Positions 53,259 to 62,147 of a DNA stretch of 64,000 bases are shown here, one piece after another (the stretch's first letter is position 1; each line of letters starts with the position of its first letter). The DNA is from Microvenator marinus. GTDB taxonomy: Bacteria; Myxococcota_A; Bradymonadia; Bradymonadales; Bradymonadaceae. The notes beneath the pieces were generated by a model. It ran no database searches and was not told the DNA's origin. It saw nothing but the letters and a program-made list of their open reading frames with translations. The stretch is from assembly GCF_007993755.1 (NCBI RefSeq), contig NZ_CP042467.1:1526001-1590000 (forward strand), read 5' to 3'. A program made the position numbers and the translations under genes.

Positions 53259-54521
53259 TCACCAGCAGGATGCTAGGCCTTCCATCGCAGCGGCCGGCGG
53301 AGCTTGGAATTGAGAACACTCCGGACCTTCCATGATCCTGAAGCTCCTGCTCGTGGTGTAGCGCTTTGCGCCGTCCTTGATTCCGCGCCCCTGACCGAGC
53401 TCATTGGCGTAAGTCTGAGGGATTTTGCACGGCACCGGAGATGCCACGAGCTCGCCCAAGTCTTTGGGGTCTTTGGCAGCCACCACCAAAAATCTTTCGG
53501 CCGCTGTTGTAGGCCCAGGAACAGCCATGAACTCACCCAGATCGATATCCTTGCCGGGCTTGACCGGGCCGTCGCTCGACCAAATCACAAGCCCTTCGTC
53601 TTTGCCGTAAAGATTGACGACTCGCACATGAAGGGGTTCCGCAACCGCCAACTTCATCTTGGTGGTTTGACCTGCACAAAGAGCTCCACCGGGCCTTGAG
53701 TCAAATCGAAGGGCCACTTTGGAATTCTGGTCTGGCAGGTCCGGGAAAACCGTGTTCGCATCGATAATCGGCCCAATCATTTCAGGAAACGCTACGGGGG
53801 AGGCAGCCTTAAAAGACTCGCCAAAATTTATTCGCCAGTGAACCTCGAGCCGAGCTTCTCGCCCGTGAACTCGAGTAATATTGCCGGAAAGAACACCATC
53901 GACGCCGTCTGGAACACCCAGGCCATTCCAATTTTTGGGAAGACTAGTCATGACGATATTGGTCTTGGAGAGCGCGGCGATCATCTCATTAAGCATCCAC
54001 TCAGCTCGTGGACCTCCATCCACACCCGAATCACGGACGTTGTCGAAGGCGAGCTTCTTCTTACCCATGTTCTTGAGGGTGTTCTCGATCTCTTGGGCAC
54101 TCTTGAAGAGGTCTTCTTTGAGCGTCGCCCGTGGAGCGGCCATAATCGCGTCCACATCGGCGGCGTCGATAACCACCATAGCGCAAACACGTTCCGTGTC
54201 CTGTTCGGTATTCCAAAGGGTCAGACGCGACTCGATCTCTCCGCATCGATAACCCTGGCATAATCTGTCGCGCAACGAGGCCATGGCCCGCAATTTGGCG
54301 GTCTCTGCGGGGTTAGCATCGGTAAGAGACGCAAACGCCGTTTCCTGAATATAGTTGGTAGGTGGCACTCGGTTACCCATGCACGCCGACTCAGTCAGCG
54401 GTTGCACAACCTTGGTTTCCTTGACCGGTTCTTCTGTGACTTCGGGGGCACTGGAGCAACCAGCCAAGAGAATCGCCATCAGCAGCTTTTTCATATTCTT
54501 CATCACGTATCGAAATTTCAT
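53259..54521 (-). CDS. DUF4384-containing lipoprotein, third gene of the caspase-like operon
   Basis: A 420-residue lipoprotein (lipobox LLAGC, Cys22). The N-terminal half (about 40-190) resembles LPP20-type lipoprotein domains ('TAKLRAMASLRDRLCQGY'). The C-terminal half (about 280-370) looks like DUF4384: 'LHVRVVNLYGKDEGLVIW...GKDIDLGEFMAVPGP', a fold often encoded next to caspase-like proteases. ATG 54521 overlaps the upstream stop as ATGA, favouring translational coupling; a start seven codons later (54503) would give a cleaner signal peptide and cannot be excluded. Probably an envelope partner of the caspase-like protein. Confidence 0.82.
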   Translation of the reverse strand: MKFRYVMKNMKKLLMAILLAGCSSAPEVTEEPVKETKVVQPLTESACMGNRVPPTNYIQETAFASLTDANPAETAKLRAMASLRDRLCQGYRCGEIESRLTLWNTEQDTERVCAMVVIDAADVDAIMAAPRATLKEDLFKSAQEIENTLKNMGKKKLAFDNVRDSGVDGGPRAEWMLNEMIAALSKTNIVMTSLPKNWNGLGVPDGVDGVLSGNITRVHGREARLEVHWRINFGESFKAASPVAFPEMIGPIIDANTVFPDLPDQNSKVALRFDSRPGGALCAGQTTKMKLAVAEPLHVRVVNLYGKDEGLVIWSSDGPVKPGKDIDLGEFMAVPGPTTAAERFLVVAAKDPKDLGELVASPVPCKIPQTYANELGQGRGIKDGAKRYTTSRSFRIMEGPECSQFQAPPAAAMEGLASCW

Positions 54522-55909
54522 TGAAAAATGGCGTTCTTCACCAATTCTTGAAGTACGGGGCGGCCTTCCTCGATTCCGGCCTTATTGGGAGAGACCAACC
54601 GGAACCGGTAAGCAGCGTTTGCCTGATAAGTGTTGAACTCCAAAGAGTACCCACCGAACGTAGGATCACGATCTACCAGAAGGCGCTCTAGCCCCGTGTA
54701 GTCGCCATACGTGGTCTTCTGCTTCTCCAGAACCTCAACTTCCATTCCGTCGTTAGCACCCGAGCCATCGAGCAACCAGGCAGCTTCCCCCTGAGACCAA
54801 CGGTACTGCTCGATCGAAATCTCACCAGGCCCGTAGGTATTCTTAAGCGCGACGAGGATCGGACCATAGACCGGACCAAATCCCCAATCCGCGGGTTTGA
54901 CGAAAAGAAAGCCTTTCTCTGTGTCCACCATACCACCGGTCACCGTGGTGGTCTTGACGGCGCCTTCTCCACGCATCATGCGCGCAACACCCGGATCGGC
55001 CTCGCCTAAAGACACGCCGAGCACCACGCCTTTGTCACCGTCGATTCCAGGCGTTTGTTGACGCCCTTTCAAATTCCTAAATTGTTGCTGAGTCCAAACC
55101 AGCGCTTCTTCAGCGCTCACCTGGTTATCCGAAGTCGGCGCCCAGCCGCGCAATGCCCCAAGGAGCATATACGTGAACGCTGGGCGCTCAAGCCCCGGGA
55201 GTTGACCCGCTACCTCATCTCCGCCGGCAGCAGACAGGATGACAGTTCCGTTGCCCACAGAATTGGGCACGCCCGTCACGGGCACCACAGGTTGAGTGCC
55301 TTCAGCCAAGAGGTTACCGCTGGTATCTCGACCCGAGAAACACGCGTCTAGAATGACCACGGTTTGGGCCTGCTTGCCCTTTTCCAAGGTAGACACGAGC
55401 TCGGCTCTTGGCACGGAGCGCGCCCCGATACTCACGACCGTTTGCTGAGCATCCATGCCGATGAGCGCGCCGTCCGAACCATCTTTAAGTGCCGCACCAT
55501 GTCCGATAAACACGAACCAAAGTGCGGCGTCCGGTTTTGCGTTCTGAACGGCTTGGTCAGCGAAACGCCGAATTTCCTCGGCGGTCGCCTGCTTGTCCGT
55601 CAGCACGTAGACCTCGGACATTCCGCGCGCATTGCGGAAGTAAGATTCCCAGGCGTTGGCATTCGCCGTCGCTCCAACAACGTCTGGAAGAAACGCGTAA
55701 TCTTCCACAGCCACAATCACGGCGACATCATTCGAAGACTGATTCGCCTGCGGCCAATCGTTGAGCTCCGGCCAACTCGCTTCCCCTGCGGCCGAGGTTG
55801 TGGTGGTTACGCTATCAACCATCTTGTACTGCGGGATTGCCGTCATTGACGCACAACCCTGCAACAAGCCCATAGCGACTAATCCTGCCAACACCTGGTA
55901 TCTCATCAC
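54518..55909 (-). CDS. Caspase-like (peptidase C14) lipoprotein
   Basis: A 463-residue lipoprotein (lipobox LLQGC, Cys19). A caspase-fold domain spans about 58-270: opening strand 'DVAVIVAVEDYAFLP', catalytic His137 in FVFIGHG and catalytic Cys190 in ILDACFSG, with 'ALIGMDAQ' between. Both dyad residues are present, so it may be an active cysteine protease. The C-terminal 190 residues form an unrecognised beta-rich domain. It overlaps both neighbours by four bases (ATGA), so the three lipoproteins are made together. Placement in the envelope rather than the cytosol is notable. Substrate unknown. Confidence 0.93.
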   Translation of the reverse strand: MMRYQVLAGLVAMGLLQGCASMTAIPQYKMVDSVTTTTSAAGEASWPELNDWPQANQSSNDVAVIVAVEDYAFLPDVVGATANANAWESYFRNARGMSEVYVLTDKQATAEEIRRFADQAVQNAKPDAALWFVFIGHGAALKDGSDGALIGMDAQQTVVSIGARSVPRAELVSTLEKGKQAQTVVILDACFSGRDTSGNLLAEGTQPVVPVTGVPNSVGNGTVILSAAGGDEVAGQLPGLERPAFTYMLLGALRGWAPTSDNQVSAEEALVWTQQQFRNLKGRQQTPGIDGDKGVVLGVSLGEADPGVARMMRGEGAVKTTTVTGGMVDTEKGFLFVKPADWGFGPVYGPILVALKNTYGPGEISIEQYRWSQGEAAWLLDGSGANDGMEVEVLEKQKTTYGDYTGLERLLVDRDPTFGGYSLEFNTYQANAAYRFRLVSPNKAGIEEGRPVLQELVKNAIFQ

Positions 55910-57072
55910 TGACCTCGTCGTGCTTTCTCGAGTTCGGTCTTAACCTCTGGCGTCAATTTGCCATCGGCTTCGAGTTCCTTCTCAACCGCATCCACTGTAG
56001 CTTCTTTGGCTTCCTGTGCCTTGTCCTGAGGGAAGAACGCAAGCACTCGCGAGACGTACATCGTACCTTTCGGAGTTTCTTGGGTTTCTGCCGCGCAATA
56101 TCGGTCGTCCTTGACGAAGTTCGCGATTCCTTCGGCCACGGTATTCACGACGTTGGTGCTATTGACGTATCCCTCAACCACACTCGACGTGTTGGAAGTG
56201 GCTGAAACGATGGTCTCTCCGAGGAACTGCACAACTTGTGTTCGTGCGTGGCGCATGGCTGCAGTACGCGCGATATCTTCGGTCGGTGACGGAGGCGACA
56301 CGCCTACGAAGTACTGACCCGAATCGCTCTTTGGAAGCTGATTGACCCAGCCGCAATCGTCCATCGAGACGCGGTCGACCACGCGGAACGCGAAGTACAT
56401 ATCTGTGAAATTGGTGCCGCGGCGCCATGCCCAACCGTCGGCGACTTCGAGACCGCCGGAGCCTTTGCCAGGAATATTGGCAGAGGCGTCTCCACCCGTT
56501 GCTCGGCCAGTCTTCTCGTAAATCTCACCGTCGCCATACCAGAACTCACCCACAAAACGATTCGTGCAGTTTCCGGGTGCGGAATCGCAGCATGCCTGGA
56601 ACCCAACCGGATCCTCAACATGCGCCACGAGCTTCTTCTTGAGCTGGTACTTCACACGGAGGGAAGTTCCGGACTCGTGCCCGAAGTTACCGCTTCCTTC
56701 AGGACCGCCCTCTACCGCGCTCGTAGGCTCGATTCCGAGGTTTGCCGTCACTTCTGTGGAGCTGTTGTAATATTCGTCGAAATTACCGGTCGAACCCACT
56801 TCTTTGTAGGTCACGAAGCTCGAACATTGCGTCTGAACGCCGCGGTTCTCGTCGATTTCGTCATTCGAAAGTTCGTTGGAGATGAAACGACCGATGAAGT
56901 GGCTCGGATCATCATCGAACGAGGCGCGCAGATAGACGCCCTGGCGAGGACCTTTCAAGTTCGGTCCCATTTCAGCCTGATTCATTTCAAATTTAGGGTC
57001 TTGCGGACCACCGCAGGAGACCAACAACATCGAGGTACCAAGGGCACTAAGTGCCAATCCAATCGTCTTCAT
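55906..57072 (-). CDS. LPP20-like lipoprotein, first gene of the caspase-like operon
   Basis: A 388-residue lipoprotein (lipobox LLVSC, Cys20). The middle is beta-rich with a 'CCDSAPGNC' cluster. The part after about 270 ('ARTAAMRHARTQVVQFLGETI' in outline) resembles the LPP20 fold of lipoproteins that accompany DUF4384 and caspase-like genes. The C-terminus is a charged helix. ATG 57072 is chosen for AAGGAA just upstream; an in-frame start at 57129 would precede the signal peptide. Its stop overlaps the caspase-like start by four bases. The upstream gap to tsaC (57073-57289) holds a nine-base-pair hairpin (57109-57132) and presumably divergent promoters. Confidence 0.8.
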   Translation of the reverse strand: MKTIGLALSALGTSMLLVSCGGPQDPKFEMNQAEMGPNLKGPRQGVYLRASFDDDPSHFIGRFISNELSNDEIDENRGVQTQCSSFVTYKEVGSTGNFDEYYNSSTEVTANLGIEPTSAVEGGPEGSGNFGHESGTSLRVKYQLKKKLVAHVEDPVGFQACCDSAPGNCTNRFVGEFWYGDGEIYEKTGRATGGDASANIPGKGSGGLEVADGWAWRRGTNFTDMYFAFRVVDRVSMDDCGWVNQLPKSDSGQYFVGVSPPSPTEDIARTAAMRHARTQVVQFLGETIVSATSNTSSVVEGYVNSTNVVNTVAEGIANFVKDDRYCAAETQETPKGTMYVSRVLAFFPQDKAQEAKEATVDAVEKELEADGKLTPEVKTELEKARRGQ

Positions 57073-57289
57073 AAATTCCTTCTCCATGTCTAAAAACACG
57101 ATGTGTGCCTTGTGACTCCCATCAGTCACGAGAAATTCAATCCTAGTTTCATAGGTTCTAGATACGTTTTGATGCCACGTCCGTCCAGCCTTCGAGCGCG
57201 ATTAACTACTTCTAATGCAATATCTCGCACAATCTGATACCTCATTGCTCAGCCAATTTAGGTTGGTTGTGCTCGGAGGCTAGGGCAGA

Positions 57290-58297
57290 ATGCACCCGGC
57301 CGCAACTTCGGACAAATCTATGAAAACGCCTGTGTTAATCGATGCGATCAAAGAGCCCGACACACTTGCGGTCGCGGCCGACGCGCTGCGAGCTGGCGAA
57401 GTCGTGGCGTTTCCGACCGAGACTGTTTATGGCCTTGGTGCTCATGCCTTAGATTCCGAGGCGGTTCGCGAGATCTTCCGCATCAAGGGACGGCCTGCCA
57501 CAAATCCCCTCATCGTCCACGTCAAAGATAAGGCGTCGGCAATGGCGCTCGTCTCCGAATGGCCTGCCGAGGCGGACGCACTCGCGGACGCGTTCTGGCC
57601 AGGGCCTTTGACCATCGTGCTTCCGAAGTCCACCATTGTCCCGGACGAAGTCACCGCAGGACTAGATTCCGTGGGGATTCGCGTCCCGAGGCATCCGGTC
57701 GCACGGCGTCTTCTCGAGCTTGCGGACATTCCGATCGCCGCACCATCGGCAAACCCCTACACGGGTGTATCGCCGACCCTCGCCGAGCACGTCATCAACG
57801 GCCTTCCGGATCTCAAGTACGTCGTTGATGGCGGCGCGACTGATGTCGGGCTGGAATCCACAGTCTTCTCGTTGGTGGGCGAGCCGCGAATTCTGAGACC
57901 AGGCATGGTGACGCTCTCGCAGATTCAGAAGATCTTGCCGAATGCCAAGGGTTGGGATGACGACGACCATACCGACGACGTAGCGGCGCGCTCTCCGGGC
58001 CTTGCGCGCAAGCATTATTCACCGAGCGCCCGGGTGATCGTGGCTGACCTCGAGATCCGGCCCATGGTGTCTGGCACGCGGGTTGGAGTGATTCGTTGTT
58101 CTCCAAATTCCCCGCCGATTTTGGACGCGCTGGTCAAAGCTCTCCCATCAGACGCCGATGGTTATGCACAGGGACTCTACTCTGCTCTACATGAGCTCGA
58201 CGCTGCTGGGTGCACGACGATTCTGATAGAGCCACCTCCCCATGATGAAGCATGGGGCGCGGTTTGGAACCGGATCAAACGAGCGGCTCACTCATGA
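57290..58297 (+). CDS. tsaC: L-threonylcarbamoyladenylate synthase (Sua5 type)
   Basis: A 335-residue two-domain Sua5/TsaC enzyme that makes threonylcarbamoyl-AMP for the t6A37 modification of tRNA. The YrdC domain has 'VVAFPTETVYGLGA', 'IKGRPATNPLIVHV', 'FWPGPLTIVL', 'VGIRVPRHP' and 'PIAAPSANPYTGVSPT'. The C-terminal Sua5 domain begins after 'LRPGMVT' and includes 'SPGLARKHYSP'. GGAGG lies ten bases before ATG 57290; a second ATG at 57320 is possible. The stop overlaps the HD gene start as ATGA, so tsaC heads the seven-gene operon. Confidence 0.95.
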   Translation: MHPAATSDKSMKTPVLIDAIKEPDTLAVAADALRAGEVVAFPTETVYGLGAHALDSEAVREIFRIKGRPATNPLIVHVKDKASAMALVSEWPAEADALADAFWPGPLTIVLPKSTIVPDEVTAGLDSVGIRVPRHPVARRLLELADIPIAAPSANPYTGVSPTLAEHVINGLPDLKYVVDGGATDVGLESTVFSLVGEPRILRPGMVTLSQIQKILPNAKGWDDDDHTDDVAARSPGLARKHYSPSARVIVADLEIRPMVSGTRVGVIRCSPNSPPILDALVKALPSDADGYAQGLYSALHELDAAGCTTILIEPPPHDEAWGAVWNRIKRAAHS

Positions 58298-59580
58298 AAC
58301 AGAAACTTTTCAGAGATCCCGTTCATAATATCATCGGGTGGAATATCGAGGATGAAGTGGAGGCGCGGATTTTTGAGCTGATCTCGTCGCGAACGGTCCA
58401 AAGGCTGCGCCGAATTCGGCAGCTGGGCTTTGCACATCTGGTCTATCACGGCGCAGAACATAGCCGGTTTGCTCACAGCCTTGGCGTAGTGCATGTGGCG
58501 CGTCGAATCTTGAACGCTCTTGAGATTCACGACGAGGATTTGCGTTTCGAGGTGCTGGCGGCGTCTATTCTTCACGACGTAGGCCACGGCCCGTTTAGCC
58601 ATGCGATCGAGAAGGTCACCGGAATCCACCACGAAACCTACACCCAGCGTTTGGTGCTCGATTCCGACCTGACGCGGATTTTGGAGTCCGTGGACCATAA
58701 GATGCCTGAACGGGTGGCTCGCTACTACGGACCTCGCGGGGATTTTGCGCCCGAACACCAGGTCTTTCTGGACATCGTCTCAAGCCAACTCGATGCCGAT
58801 CGCCTCGACTATATCTTGCGCGATGGACTGACCACGGGTGTGAAAATCGGGGTCTATGATTTCGAACGCATTCTCTCAATGTTCGAGATCCATCGCGATG
58901 GCGAGCAAACCCGGCTCGCCGTGAATTACCGGGCCCGTGAGGCAGTTGAAGGATATCTGATCGCGCGCTTTCATATGTTCAAACAGGTCTATCTGCACAA
59001 GACGGTGCGCTCGGCCGAGAAGATGCTCGAGGCCGTGCTTCGCCGCGCTCACGACCTCTTGAAAGATGGCCATGAGTTTAGCGCCCCGCTCGAGGCGCAT
59101 CTCGCGTCATTGTTGAGCGGGAGTGTACTCGATGCCCAAGATTATGTGTGGCTGGATGACACCGATATCTGGGTTGCACTCAAGAAATGGCGCGACGACA
59201 AAGACCCGATTCTATCCGAGCTAGCCTCTTCACTCTTGGACCGAAAACTCTTGAAAACCATTGCCATCGACCCAAACGACCCGGTGTTTATTGCACGAAT
59301 GGTGGACCGGGCCGAGCAGTTGGCGCTCAAGGCGGGGCTTGATCCGCGGTATTTTGTGCTCTTGGACCGCGCCCAAGATACGCCCTACAAACCTTACGAC
59401 CCGACGCAAGTCTCAGCCTCACATATCCCTATCGTGACACCGACCGGTGTCTCGCCCATCGAAGATGTTTCGGACATCGTCCACTTATTGGGACGCGATG
59501 CCTACAAGGTGCTTCATCTTTGCGTGCCGGCTCCAATCAAAGGGCAATTGTTGGAGTTTCAGGCCCGGATTCAAGCATGA
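58294..59580 (+). CDS. HD-superfamily phosphohydrolase
   Basis: A 428-residue HD-domain protein of the group related to dGTPases and SAMHD1 ('LFRDPVHNII', 'QRLRRIRQLG'). Metal ligands: His61 in HSRFAHSLG, His94-Asp95 in LHDVGHGPFSH, and a distal Asp in 'LDADRLDYI'. It probably hydrolyses a nucleotide, possibly a dNTP; specificity cannot be read. Length is normal. ATG 58294 overlaps the tsaC stop by four bases; an in-frame start at 58252 lies inside tsaC and is less likely. The stop overlaps the next gene by four bases. Confidence 0.93.
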   Translation: MKQKLFRDPVHNIIGWNIEDEVEARIFELISSRTVQRLRRIRQLGFAHLVYHGAEHSRFAHSLGVVHVARRILNALEIHDEDLRFEVLAASILHDVGHGPFSHAIEKVTGIHHETYTQRLVLDSDLTRILESVDHKMPERVARYYGPRGDFAPEHQVFLDIVSSQLDADRLDYILRDGLTTGVKIGVYDFERILSMFEIHRDGEQTRLAVNYRAREAVEGYLIARFHMFKQVYLHKTVRSAEKMLEAVLRRAHDLLKDGHEFSAPLEAHLASLLSGSVLDAQDYVWLDDTDIWVALKKWRDDKDPILSELASSLLDRKLLKTIAIDPNDPVFIARMVDRAEQLALKAGLDPRYFVLLDRAQDTPYKPYDPTQVSASHIPIVTPTGVSPIEDVSDIVHLLGRDAYKVLHLCVPAPIKGQLLEFQARIQA

Positions 59581-60053
59581 ACGAAGAAGACCTAAAAAAG
59601 CTCGATGCTCTGCATAGAGCGGTGGACTCCATGGCTGCTTCACTTAGTGAACGTCACTCTGAGCGCCTTCAGTGCAAACGTGGATGCTATGCCTGTTGTA
59701 CCGATGGTTTGACCGTTTTTGATATCGAGGCGGAACGAATTCGGCGAGGTGTTCAAGATGCGCTCCGCGGCGAGTCGGCGAGTGATGAGGGATGCGCATT
59801 CCTCGATGAACACGGAGGATGCCGAATCTATGAGTTTCGACCCTACGTGTGTAAGACTCAAGGGCTTCCGCTCAGATGGTTCGACGATTCGGGCGAGCAC
59901 CGTGATATCTGCCCGCTGAACCGTACTTCTGAATCGTTGGATGAACTCGAAGCAGGCGAGTGTTGGACTATTGGCCGTGCGGAGGATATCTTGCGCGACC
60001 TTAGTGACGGCACACGAGTTGAGCTCAGATTGTTATTCGAGGAGCTGTCTTGA
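59577..60053 (+). CDS. YkgJ-family Cys-cluster protein
   Basis: A 158-residue protein with the YkgJ-type metal cluster: Cys33, Cys37, Cys40 and Cys41 in 'CKRGCYACC', then Cys73, Cys82, Cys92 ('YVCKTQG') and Cys112. The family is thought to bind zinc or an iron-sulphur cluster, function unknown. ATG 59577 overlaps the HD gene stop by four bases; the stop overlaps the next start as TTGA. Position between a nucleotide hydrolase and a transporter-type lipoprotein gives no functional clue. Confidence 0.9.
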   Translation: MNEEDLKKLDALHRAVDSMAASLSERHSERLQCKRGCYACCTDGLTVFDIEAERIRRGVQDALRGESASDEGCAFLDEHGGCRIYEFRPYVCKTQGLPLRWFDDSGEHRDICPLNRTSESLDELEAGECWTIGRAEDILRDLSDGTRVELRLLFEELS

Positions 60054-61609
60054 GAATTTTCATGCGCCAAGAACTCCTGCTCTTTATCGCGATTGTGTCG
60101 ATCTGGGTGGGGTCATGCTCTAGGGAGAACCCGGCGGAAGGTGCCTTCGTGGTGCTCTTGGATGCGGCCCCGAAAGGCCTGGACCCACGATTTGCAACCA
60201 ACGACTCGAGCGCAAAGATTGTTGGCCTTCTGCACGCCGGGCTCTTGAGCACAGACACGGCTACGGGCGCACCAGAGCTACGACTTGCGAAGTCCATCGA
60301 TGAAGTCTCCCCTACCCTCTACCGTGTCGAACTGAGACCCGATGCCGTGTTCCACAACGGCGACCCGGTCGAGTCCGAGGATGTACGCTACACGTACATG
60401 GAGATGGGCTCCGAGCTCGTGAAGAGTCCGTTTGCGGGCATGAGCAAAAAGATCAAGGAATTCAGAATCCTGAGCAAGAAGTCGTTTGAGATCGAGCTCA
60501 ATGAGCCCGACGCGCCCTTCTACTCTGACCTTGGACTGGGCATCGTTAACTCAAGGATCTGTGCGGGTCATAGCGAATGCCCTGGAGACCCGATAGGCGC
60601 TGGACCGTTCAAGTTTGTGGCTCAGTATGGCGACGACGTGCTTCTGGAGAAGTTTGAGGGCCCAAAGATCGAACGACTTTTCTTTAAGACGATCAAAGAC
60701 GATAACACGCGACTTCTAGCCCTGCTCGGAGACGCAGCCGACCTCGTACAAAACGCCGTGCAACCCGTGATGCTGCCTGTGGTTCAGGATGCTGAGCGGC
60801 TCGAAGTCATCTCGGCCCCATCGTTCAAATACACCTACTTGGCGTTCAATCTAGAAGATCAGTACCTAAAGCATCTCAAGGTTCGTCAGGCCATCGCGTT
60901 GGGAATCGATCGCAAATCCATCATCACCTACAAATATCGCGACACTGCGAGGCTTTCGACCGGTGTGCTCGCGCCGAACCACTGGGCGTATCACGGCGAT
61001 GTTGAGACGTTTGATTTCGACCCTGAGCGTGCGCGTCAACTCCTCGATGAAGCGGGATTTGAAGACCCAGATGGCGACGGCCCGTTACCGAGGTTTGAGA
61101 TCGAGTTCAAAGTCTCAGCAAACAAGTTCCGAGTCTCCTTAGCCGAGCTTATCGCGCACCAACTCGCCGATATTGGAATTTCGGTGAAGGTTCGGTCCTA
61201 CGAATGGGGAACTTTCTACGACGATATTCGGAGCCGAAATTTTCAGCTGACCACCATGCAGTGGCCTTCTGTGCTCGAGCCCAGCATTCTTCGGTGGATC
61301 TTTCACTCTGAGAATATCCCTACTGCAGAGAACCGTTCTGCCGGCGCAAACCGTGGTGCCTACCGAAACCCACGAGTCGACGAGCTCCTAGATCAGGGCA
61401 ATCGAGAAACGAAACGCGATAAGCGGCGTCAAATCTATGCGGAGGTTCAGGAACATTTGGCTCGAGACCTCCCCTATGTGTCCTTGTGGCATGAGGACAA
61501 TATCGCGGTCCTGAAGAAAGGAACGCGGGACTACTTCGTCACGCCCAATGCCCGATTCGAGGGCCTAAAGGTCACGATTCCAGCGGAAACACATGAGCAA
61601 CGAAAATAA
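60050..61609 (+). CDS. Oligopeptide-type solute-binding lipoprotein (SBP_bac_5)
   Basis: A 519-residue periplasmic binding protein of the peptide/opine/nickel class, lipobox WVGSC (Cys23). Family signatures: 'GLDPRFATND', 'DAVFHNGDPVESEDVRYTY', 'GAGPFKF', 'YLAFNLEDQYLKHLKVRQAIALGIDR' in outline and 'DLPYVSLWHEDN'. It would capture peptides or similar solutes. No permease or ATPase gene is adjacent, which is unusual. The start is TTG at 60050, overlapping the upstream stop, with GGAG about six bases before; ATG at 60062 is an alternative. Overlaps the TlpA-like gene by 17 bases. Confidence 0.93.
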   Translation: MRIFMRQELLLFIAIVSIWVGSCSRENPAEGAFVVLLDAAPKGLDPRFATNDSSAKIVGLLHAGLLSTDTATGAPELRLAKSIDEVSPTLYRVELRPDAVFHNGDPVESEDVRYTYMEMGSELVKSPFAGMSKKIKEFRILSKKSFEIELNEPDAPFYSDLGLGIVNSRICAGHSECPGDPIGAGPFKFVAQYGDDVLLEKFEGPKIERLFFKTIKDDNTRLLALLGDAADLVQNAVQPVMLPVVQDAERLEVISAPSFKYTYLAFNLEDQYLKHLKVRQAIALGIDRKSIITYKYRDTARLSTGVLAPNHWAYHGDVETFDFDPERARQLLDEAGFEDPDGDGPLPRFEIEFKVSANKFRVSLAELIAHQLADIGISVKVRSYEWGTFYDDIRSRNFQLTTMQWPSVLEPSILRWIFHSENIPTAENRSAGANRGAYRNPRVDELLDQGNRETKRDKRRQIYAEVQEHLARDLPYVSLWHEDNIAVLKKGTRDYFVTPNARFEGLKVTIPAETHEQRK

Positions 61610-62147
61610 GAGCACTAAAGCGCGAAAGATCATCGATCTGATTTTTCTGGGAATCATTTCCATCGTGGTCGGTGTTGGAATTGCGCAGATGTCTGATTCT
61701 GGAGCCGCAAGCAAGCTTGAGGGCGGGCCAGCGCCGGTGTTTGCCCTTGAAGCCATGGACGGCCAACGCATGGGCGCCAAGGATTTTGCAGGAAAGGTAG
61801 TGATTCTGGACTTCTGGGCTACGTGGTGCCCACCGTGCATCAAGCAGATGCCGGCCCTGCAAAATATCAAGAATGACGAAGAACTTAAGGAAGATGTGAA
61901 GATCCTCTCGATCAATACCGACGACCCAACGCCCGAGCGGACCGAGCTCGTTGAGTCCTTCATGGCAAAGCATGCGCTGAGCCTCGATGTGCTCTACGAC
62001 GACGGTGTGGTTTCGAACCTTTATGGGGTCGAGCGCATCCCGACTCTGGTGGTGATCGACCCCAACGGACTTGTGAGTTACGGGGGTTCAGGCGTGCTAA
62101 GTGAAGGCAAATTACGGAAGTTGATTCGAGAAGCAAAAGGCCAATGA
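61593..62147 (+). CDS. TlpA/ResA-type thioredoxin-like protein, membrane-anchored
   Basis: A 184-residue protein: one N-terminal transmembrane helix (about 14-31), then a periplasmic thioredoxin fold with active site WCPPC (Cys79, Cys82) and the cis-Pro in 'RIPTLVVID'. TlpA/ResA proteins keep periplasmic Cys residues reduced, typically for cytochrome c maturation. In this operon it could serve the Cys-rich neighbours (inference). It starts 17 bases inside the binding-protein gene and overlaps the next gene by four bases. Confidence 0.94.
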   Translation: MSNENKSTKARKIIDLIFLGIISIVVGVGIAQMSDSGAASKLEGGPAPVFALEAMDGQRMGAKDFAGKVVILDFWATWCPPCIKQMPALQNIKNDEELKEDVKILSINTDDPTPERTELVESFMAKHALSLDVLYDDGVVSNLYGVERIPTLVVIDPNGLVSYGGSGVLSEGKLRKLIREAKGQ

